Part shown: positions 25,970-32,127 of the stretch, piece by piece
How positions within the stretch are numbered: position 1 is the first letter of the stretch
Layout: each line of letters begins with the position of its first letter
Assembly (NCBI GenBank): GCA_011620315.1
Contig: WOZO01000219.1
Span: 1 to 33,298 of the forward strand
Direction: 5' to 3'
Length of the DNA: 33,298 nucleotides
Source of the DNA: Sideroxydans sp.
Lineage (GTDB): Bacteria; Pseudomonadota; Gammaproteobacteria; Burkholderiales; Gallionellaceae
Notes under the pieces: generated by a model
The model's input: only the letters and a program-made list of their open reading frames with translations
Told to the model about the DNA's origin: nothing
The model's database searches: none
Made by a program: the position numbers and the translations under genes

Positions 25970-26871
25970 AGACCATCCTGCTCACCGGTGCCAACGGCCA
26001 GGTCGGCTGGGAATTGCAACGCGTGTTGCCCGCCGCAGGTCGCCTCGTCGCATTGACGCGCGAGCAGCTCGATTTGGCGAATCCCGATGCCATCCGCAAT
26101 GTTATTCGGTACTACCGGCCCGACATCATCGTCAACCCGGCCGCTTACACCGCCGTGGACAAAGCCGAGAGCGATGCGGCAGTTGCTCAGGCAGTGAATG
26201 GCACTGCGCCGGGTGTTCTGGCGGAAGAAGCAGGCAAACTCGGGGCGCTGCTGGTCCATTACTCCACCGATTACGTGTTCAACGGCAACAAGTCGGGGCC
26301 GTACACCGAGACCGACGCCACCGATCCGCAAAGCGTCTATGGCAAGACCAAATTGGCGGGTGAAGAGGCGATCCGTGCCGTGGGCGGCAAGCATCTTATC
26401 TTGCGCACCAGTTGGGTGTATGGCGTGCACGGGGGTAATTTCGTCAAGACCGTGCTGCGGCTGGCGCGGGAGCGCGATGCGCTGCGCATCGTGAACGACC
26501 AGTTCGGCGCGCCAACCTGGGCACGCTTGCTTGCCAACGCCACCGGACAGATTTTGCAGCAATGTTCCGCTGCCGATTTTGACGAGAGCCACTACGGCCT
26601 GTACCACCTCTCTGCCGGCGGTCGGACCAGTTGGTATCACTACGCGGAAGAGATCGTGCGACTGGCAAGACTTTACGATGCCGACCTGCGCGAAAAGCCG
26701 CTGACCATAGAAGGCATCCCGACCAGCGCCTACCCGCTACCTGCATCGCGGCCTGCCAATTCGGTGCTGGCGAATGACAAGATCAGGCATGCCTTCGGCT
26801 TGCACCAGCCGTTGTGGCAAGATGATTTGGCCGAATGTGTGCGACTGATTAAAACGAGTCCTGAGTCCTGA
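25966..26871 (+). CDS. rmlD: dTDP-4-dehydrorhamnose reductase, C-terminus read from a heptamer array
   Basis: The 301-residue reductase starts KTILLTGANGQVGWELQRVL and has NPAAYTAVDKAESD near residue 65, HYSTDYVFNG near 100, YGKTKLAGEE (Tyr/Lys pair) near 125 and RTSWVYG near 148, all RmlD landmarks; it makes dTDP-L-rhamnose. The start is a TTG at 25966 that overlaps the rmlC stop (TTGA) and puts the first strand at residue 2; the frame is open further upstream only inside rmlC. The last residues after LIKT (SPES, stop) are encoded by the first units of the heptamer array at 26855. So the insertion or expansion of that array reached the coding end. Confidence 0.95.
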   Translation: MKTILLTGANGQVGWELQRVLPAAGRLVALTREQLDLANPDAIRNVIRYYRPDIIVNPAAYTAVDKAESDAAVAQAVNGTAPGVLAEEAGKLGALLVHYSTDYVFNGNKSGPYTETDATDPQSVYGKTKLAGEEAIRAVGGKHLILRTSWVYGVHGGNFVKTVLRLARERDALRIVNDQFGAPTWARLLANATGQILQQCSAADFDESHYGLYHLSAGGRTSWYHYAEEIVRLARLYDADLREKPLTIEGIPTSAYPLPASRPANSVLANDKIRHAFGLHQPLWQDDLAECVRLIKTSPES

Positions 26872-26913
26872 GTCCTGAGTCCTGAGCTGTTTTTACTCAG
26901 CACTCAGCACTCG
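26855..26913. repeat. Gene-less inverted heptamer pair at convergent gene ends
   Basis: The left arm (26855-26887) contains four AGTCCTG units and the right arm (26895-26913) two and a half units of the complementary type (ACTCAGC). Reversed, the right arm reads CGAGTGCTGAGTGCTGAG against CGAGTCCTGAGTCCTGAG on the left: the same 18 positions with only a C/G difference per unit. The spacer includes TTTTT. The pair covers the end of rmlD and ends 2 bases before the tolC stop. It can fold in transcripts of either strand and may end transcription both ways. Confidence 0.85.
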
Positions 26914-26914
26914 T

Positions 26915-28213
26915 TTAATGCAGCGCCAGATTGACCTGCTCCAGATCCGCTTCCTGCAGCTTCCCGGCGGCGGCCTTCAGACGCAGATGGCTCACCAGGT
27001 AGTTGTACTGCGCCTGATACAGGTCGCGGCGTGTCGAATACATCTGTTGTTGCGCGTTGAGCACGTCGAGGCTGGTGCGCACGCCGACTTCCTGCCCCAG
27101 CTTGCTGGCGGCCAGCAGGCTTTCGCTGGATTTCAGGGCTTGCCGCAGCGCCTGCACCTGCGCGATGCCGGTCGCTACACCCAGGTAGGCTTGGCGCGTC
27201 TGCACCGCCACATTGCGGCGGACATTTTCCAGATCCTGTTTGGCTTTTTCACGGTTCGCATCCGCTTCGCGCCATTTTGACTGGGTCGCGCCGCCCTGAA
27301 ACAACGGCACATTTAGCTGCAGGCCGACCGATGTGTTGCGCGTTTCGCCGCAGCTGGTGAATACACAGCCGTTGTTTTTGGAATAGCTGCCGACCAGATC
27401 CAGCGTCGGCAGATGACCGCCACGGTTGCGCGCGACTTCTTCGTCCGCAAGTTGGTAGGCCGCTTCGGCGATCTGCACTTGCACGTTGTGCAGCTTGGCT
27501 TCCTCTACCCATTTCTGCACGTCAGCCGGCTCTGCCGCCACCGGATTGAATCCCGCACCCAGCACATTCAGCGGCGGCAGATCTCCGTTGATGAGCTGCT
27601 GCAGGTCGCGCTGTTTGACTTCCAGATCGCTGGCTGCGGCAAGTTCCTGCGCAAGGATCAGGTCATAGCGTGCCTGCGCTTCGTAGGTATCGGTGATGGT
27701 GGCAGTGCCCACTTCGAAATTGCGCTTGGCCTGTTCCAGCTGCTGGGCGATGGCCGACTTCTGCGCCACGATCAGCTGTACCGTGTCCTGCGCGATCAGC
27801 ACGTCGAAATAGGCTTGCGCACTGCGCAGGATGATGTCCTGCCGGGCGGCTTTGAACTGCGCTTCGGAGATGGCGACCTGCAACTCGGACTGGTTATACA
27901 TGGCCCAGTTTTGTTCGCGGAACAGCGGTTGCGTGACCGTCACGCCGTAGCCGTGGCTGTTGTATTTGTTCGCGCCGTAGGGTGCGTTCACGTCGTTGTA
28001 CGCGGTATTGGCGTTCAGGTTGACGCTCGGTAGCAGCAATGCCCGTCCCTGGCTCAATTTTTCCTGCCCGGCCTGTTGCGCCGCGCGCGCGGCCGCGAAC
28101 ACTGCATCCTGGGTCTGGGCCGCGCGGTAGATATCGATCAGATCGGCCGCCGAAGCCGGCGCGGCAAAGGCGGCTGCCAGCATCGCGCTCAAAATGGTTC
28201 TGGACGGTTTCAT
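26915..28213 (-). CDS. tolC: TolC-family outer-membrane channel protein
   Basis: The 432-residue precursor starts with a cleavable signal peptide (MKPSRTILSAMLAAAFAAPASA, cut before ADLIDIYR) and has the two-fold repeated coiled-coil architecture of TolC, with DIYRAAQTQD at the start of the mature part, SAQAYFDVLIAQDTVQLIVA and later TRQAYLGVATGIAQVQALRQ as equivalent helices, and GVRTSLDVLNAQQQMY near the end. It forms a trimeric outer-membrane and periplasmic exit duct for type I secretion and drug efflux. The ATG at 28213 is chosen for its GGAG 6 bases upstream and the signal peptide. Two cysteines (GCVFTSC) lie in a loop and could form a disulfide. No inner-membrane partner is encoded nearby. 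Confidence 0.93.
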   Translation of the reverse strand: MKPSRTILSAMLAAAFAAPASAADLIDIYRAAQTQDAVFAAARAAQQAGQEKLSQGRALLLPSVNLNANTAYNDVNAPYGANKYNSHGYGVTVTQPLFREQNWAMYNQSELQVAISEAQFKAARQDIILRSAQAYFDVLIAQDTVQLIVAQKSAIAQQLEQAKRNFEVGTATITDTYEAQARYDLILAQELAAASDLEVKQRDLQQLINGDLPPLNVLGAGFNPVAAEPADVQKWVEEAKLHNVQVQIAEAAYQLADEEVARNRGGHLPTLDLVGSYSKNNGCVFTSCGETRNTSVGLQLNVPLFQGGATQSKWREADANREKAKQDLENVRRNVAVQTRQAYLGVATGIAQVQALRQALKSSESLLAASKLGQEVGVRTSLDVLNAQQQMYSTRRDLYQAQYNYLVSHLRLKAAAGKLQEADLEQVNLALH

Positions 28214-28229
28214 GGTGTACTCCATTGGC

Positions 28230-28280
28230 ATATTAGAATTGACTAATATTATATGTTTGCCCCGATCAGGGCAAACATAT
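28230..28280 (-). promoter_or_regulatory. tolC promoter region with two palindromes
   Basis: Two perfect palindromes precede tolC: ATATTAG-N6-CTAATAT at 28230-28249 and a 12-bp-armed one (ATATGTTTGCCC, loop CGATCA, complement) at 28251-28280. On the minus strand a TATAAT (28252-28247) lies at their junction, with TTTGCC 16 bases upstream inside the larger palindrome as a possible -35. The layout suggests an operator overlapping the promoter. The larger palindrome, 15 bases after the pcm-like stop, could alternatively be a stem in read-through RNA. Confidence 0.45.
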
Positions 28281-28295
28281 GTGATCAGTCGAACT

Positions 28296-28946
28296 TTAGA
28301 ATACGAAGCGTTGCGGCTGCTGTACGTTGCGCAGCGGCGCAACCACTGTTTCGAACAATACCCTGGTTTCGAAAGTATCGGCTCCGCTACGAGTGATCAG
28401 TTGCGCATGCATCGCCGGTGCATCACCAACGATAACGAACAGGCGGCCGCCGACCTTCAGTTGCTGCTTGTAGGCTTCCGGCACCATCGGCACCGAAGCG
28501 GTCAGTATGATGGCGTCGTATTCCGCTTCGCCCCAGTTATGCGCTGCATCGCCCACTTGCAGTGTGACGTTGTCGATATTGTGCGTGGCCAGGTTGCGCG
28601 AGGCGGCGGCACTCAGTTCGGGCACGATCTCGACGCTGGTCACCTGCGCGGCCAAGCGCGCCAGCAGGGCGGTCACGTGGCCGCTGCCGGTGCCGATCTC
28701 CAACACGCTGTCGGTCGGCTGCAACGCCAGTGCCTGCACCGCGCGCGCCTCGATCTTCGGTTGCCACATGCTTGCGCCGTGGCCCAGCGGAATCTCGGTG
28801 TCGGCAAAAGCCAGCCCTTTGCTGACTGGCGGCACAAACTGTTCGCGGCGCACCGCTTTAAGCAGCTCAAGAACACGGGGATCGAGTACGTCCCATGGGC
28901 GGATCTGTTGTTCGATCATGTTGAAGCGCGCTTGTTCCACATTCAT
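28296..28946 (-). CDS. Protein-L-isoaspartate O-methyltransferase family protein (Pcm-like)
   Basis: The 216-residue class I methyltransferase has the S-adenosylmethionine motif VLEIGTGSGHVTALLARL near residue 82 and the family-typical RFNMIEQQIRPWDVLDPRVL lead and REQFVPP segment. In canonical Pcm the active site reads GQTISQP; here the matching segment is GASMWQP, so the isoaspartate-repair role is uncertain even though the fold is clear. The start at 28946 follows AGGAG; a longer open frame to 29105 runs through the promoter. This variant next to tolC is common in my recollection of betaproteobacterial genomes. It likely shares a transcript with tolC. Confidence 0.88.
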   Translation of the reverse strand: MNVEQARFNMIEQQIRPWDVLDPRVLELLKAVRREQFVPPVSKGLAFADTEIPLGHGASMWQPKIEARAVQALALQPTDSVLEIGTGSGHVTALLARLAAQVTSVEIVPELSAAASRNLATHNIDNVTLQVGDAAHNWGEAEYDAIILTASVPMVPEAYKQQLKVGGRLFVIVGDAPAMHAQLITRSGADTFETRVLFETVVAPLRNVQQPQRFVF

Positions 28947-29000
28947 TTCTCTCTCCTCGTTGTTCAGTGTATTGCCGTCCGATGGGCCATATCGCGCGGG

Positions 29001-29029
29001 AGTATAACAACACCCCCTATCACCCTCAA
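29001..29029 (-). promoter_or_regulatory. Promoter candidate for the pcm-like gene
   Basis: On the minus strand TTGAGG (29029-29024) and TATACT (29006-29001) are spaced by 17 bases, 54 bases before the start codon at 28946. Confidence 0.5.
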
Positions 29030-29070
29030 CCTGCCTTTGCCGCGCTTGCCGGCAGCGTGGCGCCTGTTGC

Positions 29071-29196
29071 CTTGTTAAACCCAGATTGTCCGTTAGAAAT
29101 ATCACGTCATTCCGGCCCTTCGATAAACTCAGGACAGGCTGAGTTTATCGAAGGGCCGGAATGACGGCCTAATGGACGATCCGGGATTAAGGCAAG
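29071..29196. repeat. MITE-like long palindrome
   Basis: The core is a perfect inverted repeat with 26-bp arms (29105-29130 and 29141-29166) around a 10-base loop AGGACAGGCT. Outside it, imperfect arms continue: 29071-29096 (CTTGTTAAACCCAGATTGTC...) pairs with 29169-29196 with a few mismatches and a 2-base gap. The total is about 126 bases without coding capacity. The size and symmetry resemble a miniature inverted-repeat element. The rest of 28947-29239 shows only the pcm promoter. Confidence 0.85.
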
Positions 29197-29239
29197 CGAC
29201 TGAATCGCGTTCTCAATACGTCCGTTTTCAGATGCTTGC

Positions 29240-29551
29240 GTCACGCTTGCCGAATTGCTGTTTGGCATCGGCGCACTTCCCGACGGTCGACGCAAGGAGG
29301 CATTGATTCAAACGCTGGATGGCCTGTTGGCGCTATTCGGGGATCGCGTGCTTGCTTTCGATACCGACGCAGCCCGGCACTATGCCGCGCTGGCCGTAGC
29401 TGCCCGAGCCGGCGGCAGGAGATTCCCCACACCGGACGGCTATTTCGCCGCCATTGCGACCACTCGCGGTTTCACCGTCGCCACACGCGACGTTGCGCCA
29501 TTCAAGGCGGCCGGCCTCAACGTCATCAATCCTTGGGAAGCGACGCAGTGA
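29240..29551 (+). pseudogene. 5'-truncated PIN-domain toxin (VapC/FitB type)
   Basis: The frame from about 29240 reads VTLAELLFGIGALPDGRRKE, then FPTPDGYFAAIATTRGFTVATRD and ends NVINPWEATQ. This is the C-terminal two-thirds of a FitB-like VapC RNase, including the later acidic residues, but the first 35 or so residues with the initial catalytic Asp (usually in a LLDTNV strand) are missing. The sequence upstream is unrelated and belongs to the palindrome region. No partner antitoxin precedes it. It cannot encode an active toxin. Confidence 0.82.
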
Positions 29552-29647
29552 GCCGGCGTCTCCCCACGAAGTTCAATATTTCCCACGCATGTGGGCCGGA
29601 ATCATGGCTTTGTCCGCTTCGCGGCGTATTTTTCATCGCTGGATACC

Positions 29648-29671
29648 GGCCTAATGGACGATCCGGGTTAA
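29648..29671 (+). repeat. Second copy of a palindrome-arm sequence
   Basis: The 20 bases at 29648-29667 (GGCCTAATGGACG then ATCCGGG) are identical to 29166-29185, the outer right arm of the MITE-like palindrome. The two copies are direct repeats bracketing the truncated PIN gene. The rest of 29552-29742 holds a small CCCAC/GTGGG stem at 29582-29595 and the vapB promoter. Confidence 0.85.
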
Positions 29672-29683
29672 TCAAACCTTGCG

Positions 29684-29711
29684 TTGACAACTCCAACATT
29701 GCTTGTATATA
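29684..29711 (+). promoter_or_regulatory. Sigma-70 promoter of vapB
   Basis: A perfect TTGACA (29684-29689) and TATATA (29706-29711) are spaced by 16 bases, 31 bases before the vapB ATG, which itself has GGAGG at good spacing. Confidence 0.6.
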
Positions 29712-29742
29712 GCCAATGTAAGCGCATCATCTGGAGGTTAAT

Positions 29743-29976
29743 ATGTCCATCACTACAGTGTTTAACAACAACCGCACGCAAGCGGTTCGCTTGCCCGCTG
29801 AGATGCGTTTTCCCGATTCGGTAAAAAAAGTCGAGGTGCGCAGCTATGGGTTGGAGAGGATCATTTCACCGGCGACTTCTTCTTGGGATAGTTTCTTTAC
29901 CGACTCAACCATGCCGACGCCGGATTTCATGTCCGAACACGCAAGCCAGATTCAAGCCGAGCGCGAAAGTCTGTAG
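29743..29976 (+). CDS. vapB: VapB-family antitoxin
   Basis: The 77-residue protein has the N-terminal AbrB/MazE-type DNA-binding fold (ITTVFNNNRTQAVRLPAEM, then FPDSVKKVEVRSYG) and the toxin-binding C-terminal part with SWDSFFT and FMSEHASQIQAERESL. Length and pattern match antitoxins paired with VapC. It would repress its own promoter and, in an intact pair, neutralise VapC. It looks complete, but the vapC that follows 7 bases later is not. Nothing in it suggests decay. Confidence 0.9.
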   Translation: MSITTVFNNNRTQAVRLPAEMRFPDSVKKVEVRSYGLERIISPATSSWDSFFTDSTMPTPDFMSEHASQIQAERESL

Positions 29977-29983
29977 CAGCGCC

Positions 29984-30169
29984 ATGTTGAAGTATCTGCT
30001 CGACACCAACATCGTCATCTACGTGATCAAGCAGCGACCTTTGGCGGTGGTGGAAGATTTTGTAAGTCGCCTGGATGTGCTTGCCTATGACGATAAGGCC
30101 GCATGGCAGTATGGAAATATCCGGAATTATGTAGCAGCCGCACAAAGCCTCCAGATGATGCGCGACTAG
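29984..30169 (+). pseudogene. Internally deleted vapC toxin
   Basis: The frame starts MLKYLLDTNIVIYVIKQRP, the standard VapC N-terminus with the first catalytic Asp, then jumps directly to LAVVEDFVSRLDVLAYDDKA, which in intact homologs lies about 35 residues further on, and breaks from homology after YGNIR, ending NYVAAAQSLQMMRD. Intact family members are about 132 residues; this frame has 61. The segment with the second acidic residue (the AELIYG region) and the C-terminal Asp-bearing part (YDMLIA region) are missing, so no PIN active site can form. Either two deletions or one rearrangement would explain it. Confidence 0.82.
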
Positions 30170-30203
30170 AATACTACCTGTCTTCTAACCAGCCGGGTGC
30201 ATC

Positions 30204-30649
30204 ATGCCAACATCCCCAGTCATATCCGGTCTTGCCACCAAACATAGAGAGCTTGGCCGGGAACTAGCCCAACATCAGGAAGATGTCCGGCAGCTATATG
30301 CCGCGATAGAGAGCATCGACAACGCGATCAAACTATTCGATCCAAACTTCGACCTCACCACGATCAAATCCAAAGCTAAATATACCGTCAATCCGTGGTT
30401 CGATCATGGTGAAATTGGAACGCTCGTACTGGATACACTCCGCACAGCCTCTGAACCGCTATCAACCCGTCAGATTGGCGAGTTGATTGTTGCTGTCAGG
30501 GGTTTGCGTGTTGAGGAACGAAGGAATGGGATTGGGTGTTGAAGATGGTACTGAGCGCAGCGCAACGGCTGGAGAAGAAAGGAATCGTCAAAATGGTTGG
30601 GCGCGTCAAGTGTATCGGCAACGGCCCGATGCTCTGGCAACTCGCCTAA
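30204..30649 (+). pseudogene. Hypothetical protein broken by a frameshift
   Basis: The first frame (30204-30542) gives 112 residues: MPTSPVISGLATKHRELG, a helical heptad-rich part, then NPWFDHGEIGTLVLDTLRTA and LSTRQIGELIVAVRGLRVE. In another frame, from about 30530 to the TAA at 30647-30649, follows WVLKMVLSAAQRLEKKGIVK and GRVKCIGNGPMLWQLA, which reads as the natural rest of a winged-helix-like domain. A single-base indel near 30515-30540 would join them into about 148 residues. The family is unknown to me; the C-terminal half looks like a small DNA-binding wing domain. The stop overlaps the transposase stop on the other strand. Confidence 0.65.
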
Positions 30650-31665
30650 GCTGCCAACCGTTCTGCCTGCCGCTTGTTCCCCTGCCAGTAGCCACACCAG
30701 TCATTGTTCGTCCGCGTGTGGGCGCATTTCTTTGCGATGTCGTTGAAGATCGCGCCGTTGCTCCAGCGGCGTGTGTCCTCGCGGTATGCCGCCTCGTTGG
30801 CGTAGTTTGCCAGATACAGATTCCCGAACTTGTGAACTTGCCCGTACTGCATCCGGCGGAAGCGCGCAAAGTAGCTTTCAGCCAGATTGTTGGTCGTGCC
30901 ATCATCGGCGCGGTACTCGACACTGTGATTCACGCGGTGCGTATCAAACTTGGCGTGCAGCACGTCGTAGGCGTTGGACTCGTCGGCGCAGATTGTTGAG
31001 CCTTGAGTGACATGGGCATCCGCCAGCTTGCTCACGTCAGATTGATTCTCGGACTTCAACACAAAAGTAATAGTCTTGCTGGCTCCGGCTGCAAGTTCCT
31101 GACACTTTTGGCGCATCACGAACACACAGCGCTTGCCCGGTTTCTGGTGGATGGCAAGGCGGCGGTCGATGCGGTCTTCCTTCTTGTTCTTTGGGCGGAT
31201 GTGGCCGTTGACGTAAGCGCCATCCATGTGGATCTCACCATCCAGTTTTTCTAACTCACGTTGTTCCATCAACGATTCACGAATCTTGTGCGCCAGCACG
31301 AAGGCCGTCTTGTACTGCACGCTCAGGTCACGGCCAAGCTGCAACGCTGAAATGCCCTTTACTGCGTTGGTGTAGATGGCGATGGCCGCGAGGTACACCT
31401 TCAACGGCAGTTCGTGGAAGGCGAATATTGTCCCGCTGGTCACGGAGAACGTGTGGCTGCAATCCTTGCACTGCCACTGCTTCCGGGTTGGCTTGAAATA
31501 GTGCTTGCCGATCACACCGCATACCGGGCACGTCACTTCTTCGCCATTGCCCCAGCGCACTTCACGGAACAGCGCAAACGCTTCGTCGTTGCTCATCTCA
31601 AACACCTTGCGCACGGACAGCGTGCGGGCTTGGGCTGAGAGCAGGAAGTGTTGTTTGTGGGACAT
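30646..31665 (-). CDS. IS1595-family transposase
   Basis: The 339-residue protein has an N-terminal zinc ribbon (CPVCGVIGKHYF, then CKDCSHTFSVTSGTIF) and an ISXO2-like DDE-type catalytic domain: EIHMDGAYVNG (first Asp), CADESNAY (second Asp) and NNLAESYFARFRRM (third site). This is the IS1595 layout. The ATG at 31665 is preceded by AAGG; a 20-codon longer frame has no support. The reading frame is complete. I could not find matching terminal inverted repeats or a target duplication on either side, so the element boundaries are open. Confidence 0.88.
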   Translation of the reverse strand: MSHKQHFLLSAQARTLSVRKVFEMSNDEAFALFREVRWGNGEEVTCPVCGVIGKHYFKPTRKQWQCKDCSHTFSVTSGTIFAFHELPLKVYLAAIAIYTNAVKGISALQLGRDLSVQYKTAFVLAHKIRESLMEQRELEKLDGEIHMDGAYVNGHIRPKNKKEDRIDRRLAIHQKPGKRCVFVMRQKCQELAAGASKTITFVLKSENQSDVSKLADAHVTQGSTICADESNAYDVLHAKFDTHRVNHSVEYRADDGTTNNLAESYFARFRRMQYGQVHKFGNLYLANYANEAAYREDTRRWSNGAIFNDIAKKCAHTRTNNDWCGYWQGNKRQAERLAA

Positions 31666-31703
31666 GGCACACCTTGTACATAAATCTATGACGCGGAGAA
31701 TAG

Positions 31704-31748
31704 TCACTAATTTATGTCCTGTCAAGAAAATTGAACATTTATTAGTGA
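31704..31748. promoter_or_regulatory. Inverted repeat between transposase and HTH gene
   Basis: TCACTAATTTATGT (31704-31717) and its near-complement ACATTTATTAGTGA (31735-31748) match at 12 of 14 positions around a 17-base centre. It lies just upstream of the promoter of the helix-turn-helix gene and 39 bases from the transposase start. It may be an operator or part of an element end. Confidence 0.45.
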
Positions 31749-31752
31749 ATTA

Positions 31753-31781
31753 TTGACATTCTTATATGTTCTGTATATATT
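31753..31781 (+). promoter_or_regulatory. Strong sigma-70 promoter of the HTH-methyltransferase pair
   Basis: A consensus TTGACA (31753-31758) is followed after 17 bases by TATATT (31776-31781). The start point would be near 31788, with an AAAGGGA ribosome site before the ATG at 31807. Confidence 0.75.
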
Positions 31782-31806
31782 AAGGTATGACTAAAGGGAA
31801 ATTGTT

Positions 31807-32127
31807 ATGATGCGCGCCATGACATACGAGGAATTTCAGCGCCAGATTGGAAAGGCGGGGCTAACCATCCGTGAATTTGCGGACATGGTTAAGATGAACC
31901 GAATTTCAATCAGCAACTACGGACAAAAGGGAGAGGTGCCTTCCCATTTAGCCGTGATAGCGGCATTGTTAGGAGAAATGGCTGAACGCAAGATTGACTA
32001 CAGAGACACTTTGTCACGAATTGATATTCTGCCCAAAAAACCACGCGGCGCAGGCATTGGCAAGTTCGGCGGGGACAAGCAAATGAATTTCTTAGTGGCA
32101 GACGTAAAAAGGGAAGATCAGCCATGA
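31807..32127 (+). CDS. Small helix-turn-helix protein, likely regulator of the adjacent methyltransferase
   Basis: The 106-residue protein has a Cro/XRE-like helix-turn-helix in LTIREFADMVKMNRISISNY through VPSHLAVIAALL (about residues 18-58), followed by a basic tail KKPRGAGIGKFGGDKQ. Its stop overlaps the methyltransferase start (ATGA), a coupling typical of controller proteins of restriction-modification loci. It probably binds upstream of its own gene, where an inverted repeat (31704-31748) lies. The ATG at 31807 has the best ribosome-site spacing; ATGs at 31810 and 31819 are possible. A role as antitoxin-like partner is not excluded. Confidence 0.75.
   Translation: MMRAMTYEEFQRQIGKAGLTIREFADMVKMNRISISNYGQKGEVPSHLAVIAALLGEMAERKIDYRDTLSRIDILPKKPRGAGIGKFGGDKQMNFLVADVKREDQP

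Noticed and set aside
25753-26871. A longer rmlD product starting inside rmlC
   Set aside because: The first 71 codons are a shifted reading of rmlC; the TTG at 25966 gives the normal RmlD N-terminus and TTGA coupling.
30500-30545. Programmed frameshift in the hypothetical gene
   Set aside because: I see no slippery heptamer followed by a strong stem; simple indel decay fits better in this degraded area.
30560-31800. Terminal inverted repeats and target duplication of the IS1595-type element
   Set aside because: I compared the flanks by eye and found no convincing matching ends, so I did not annotate element boundaries.
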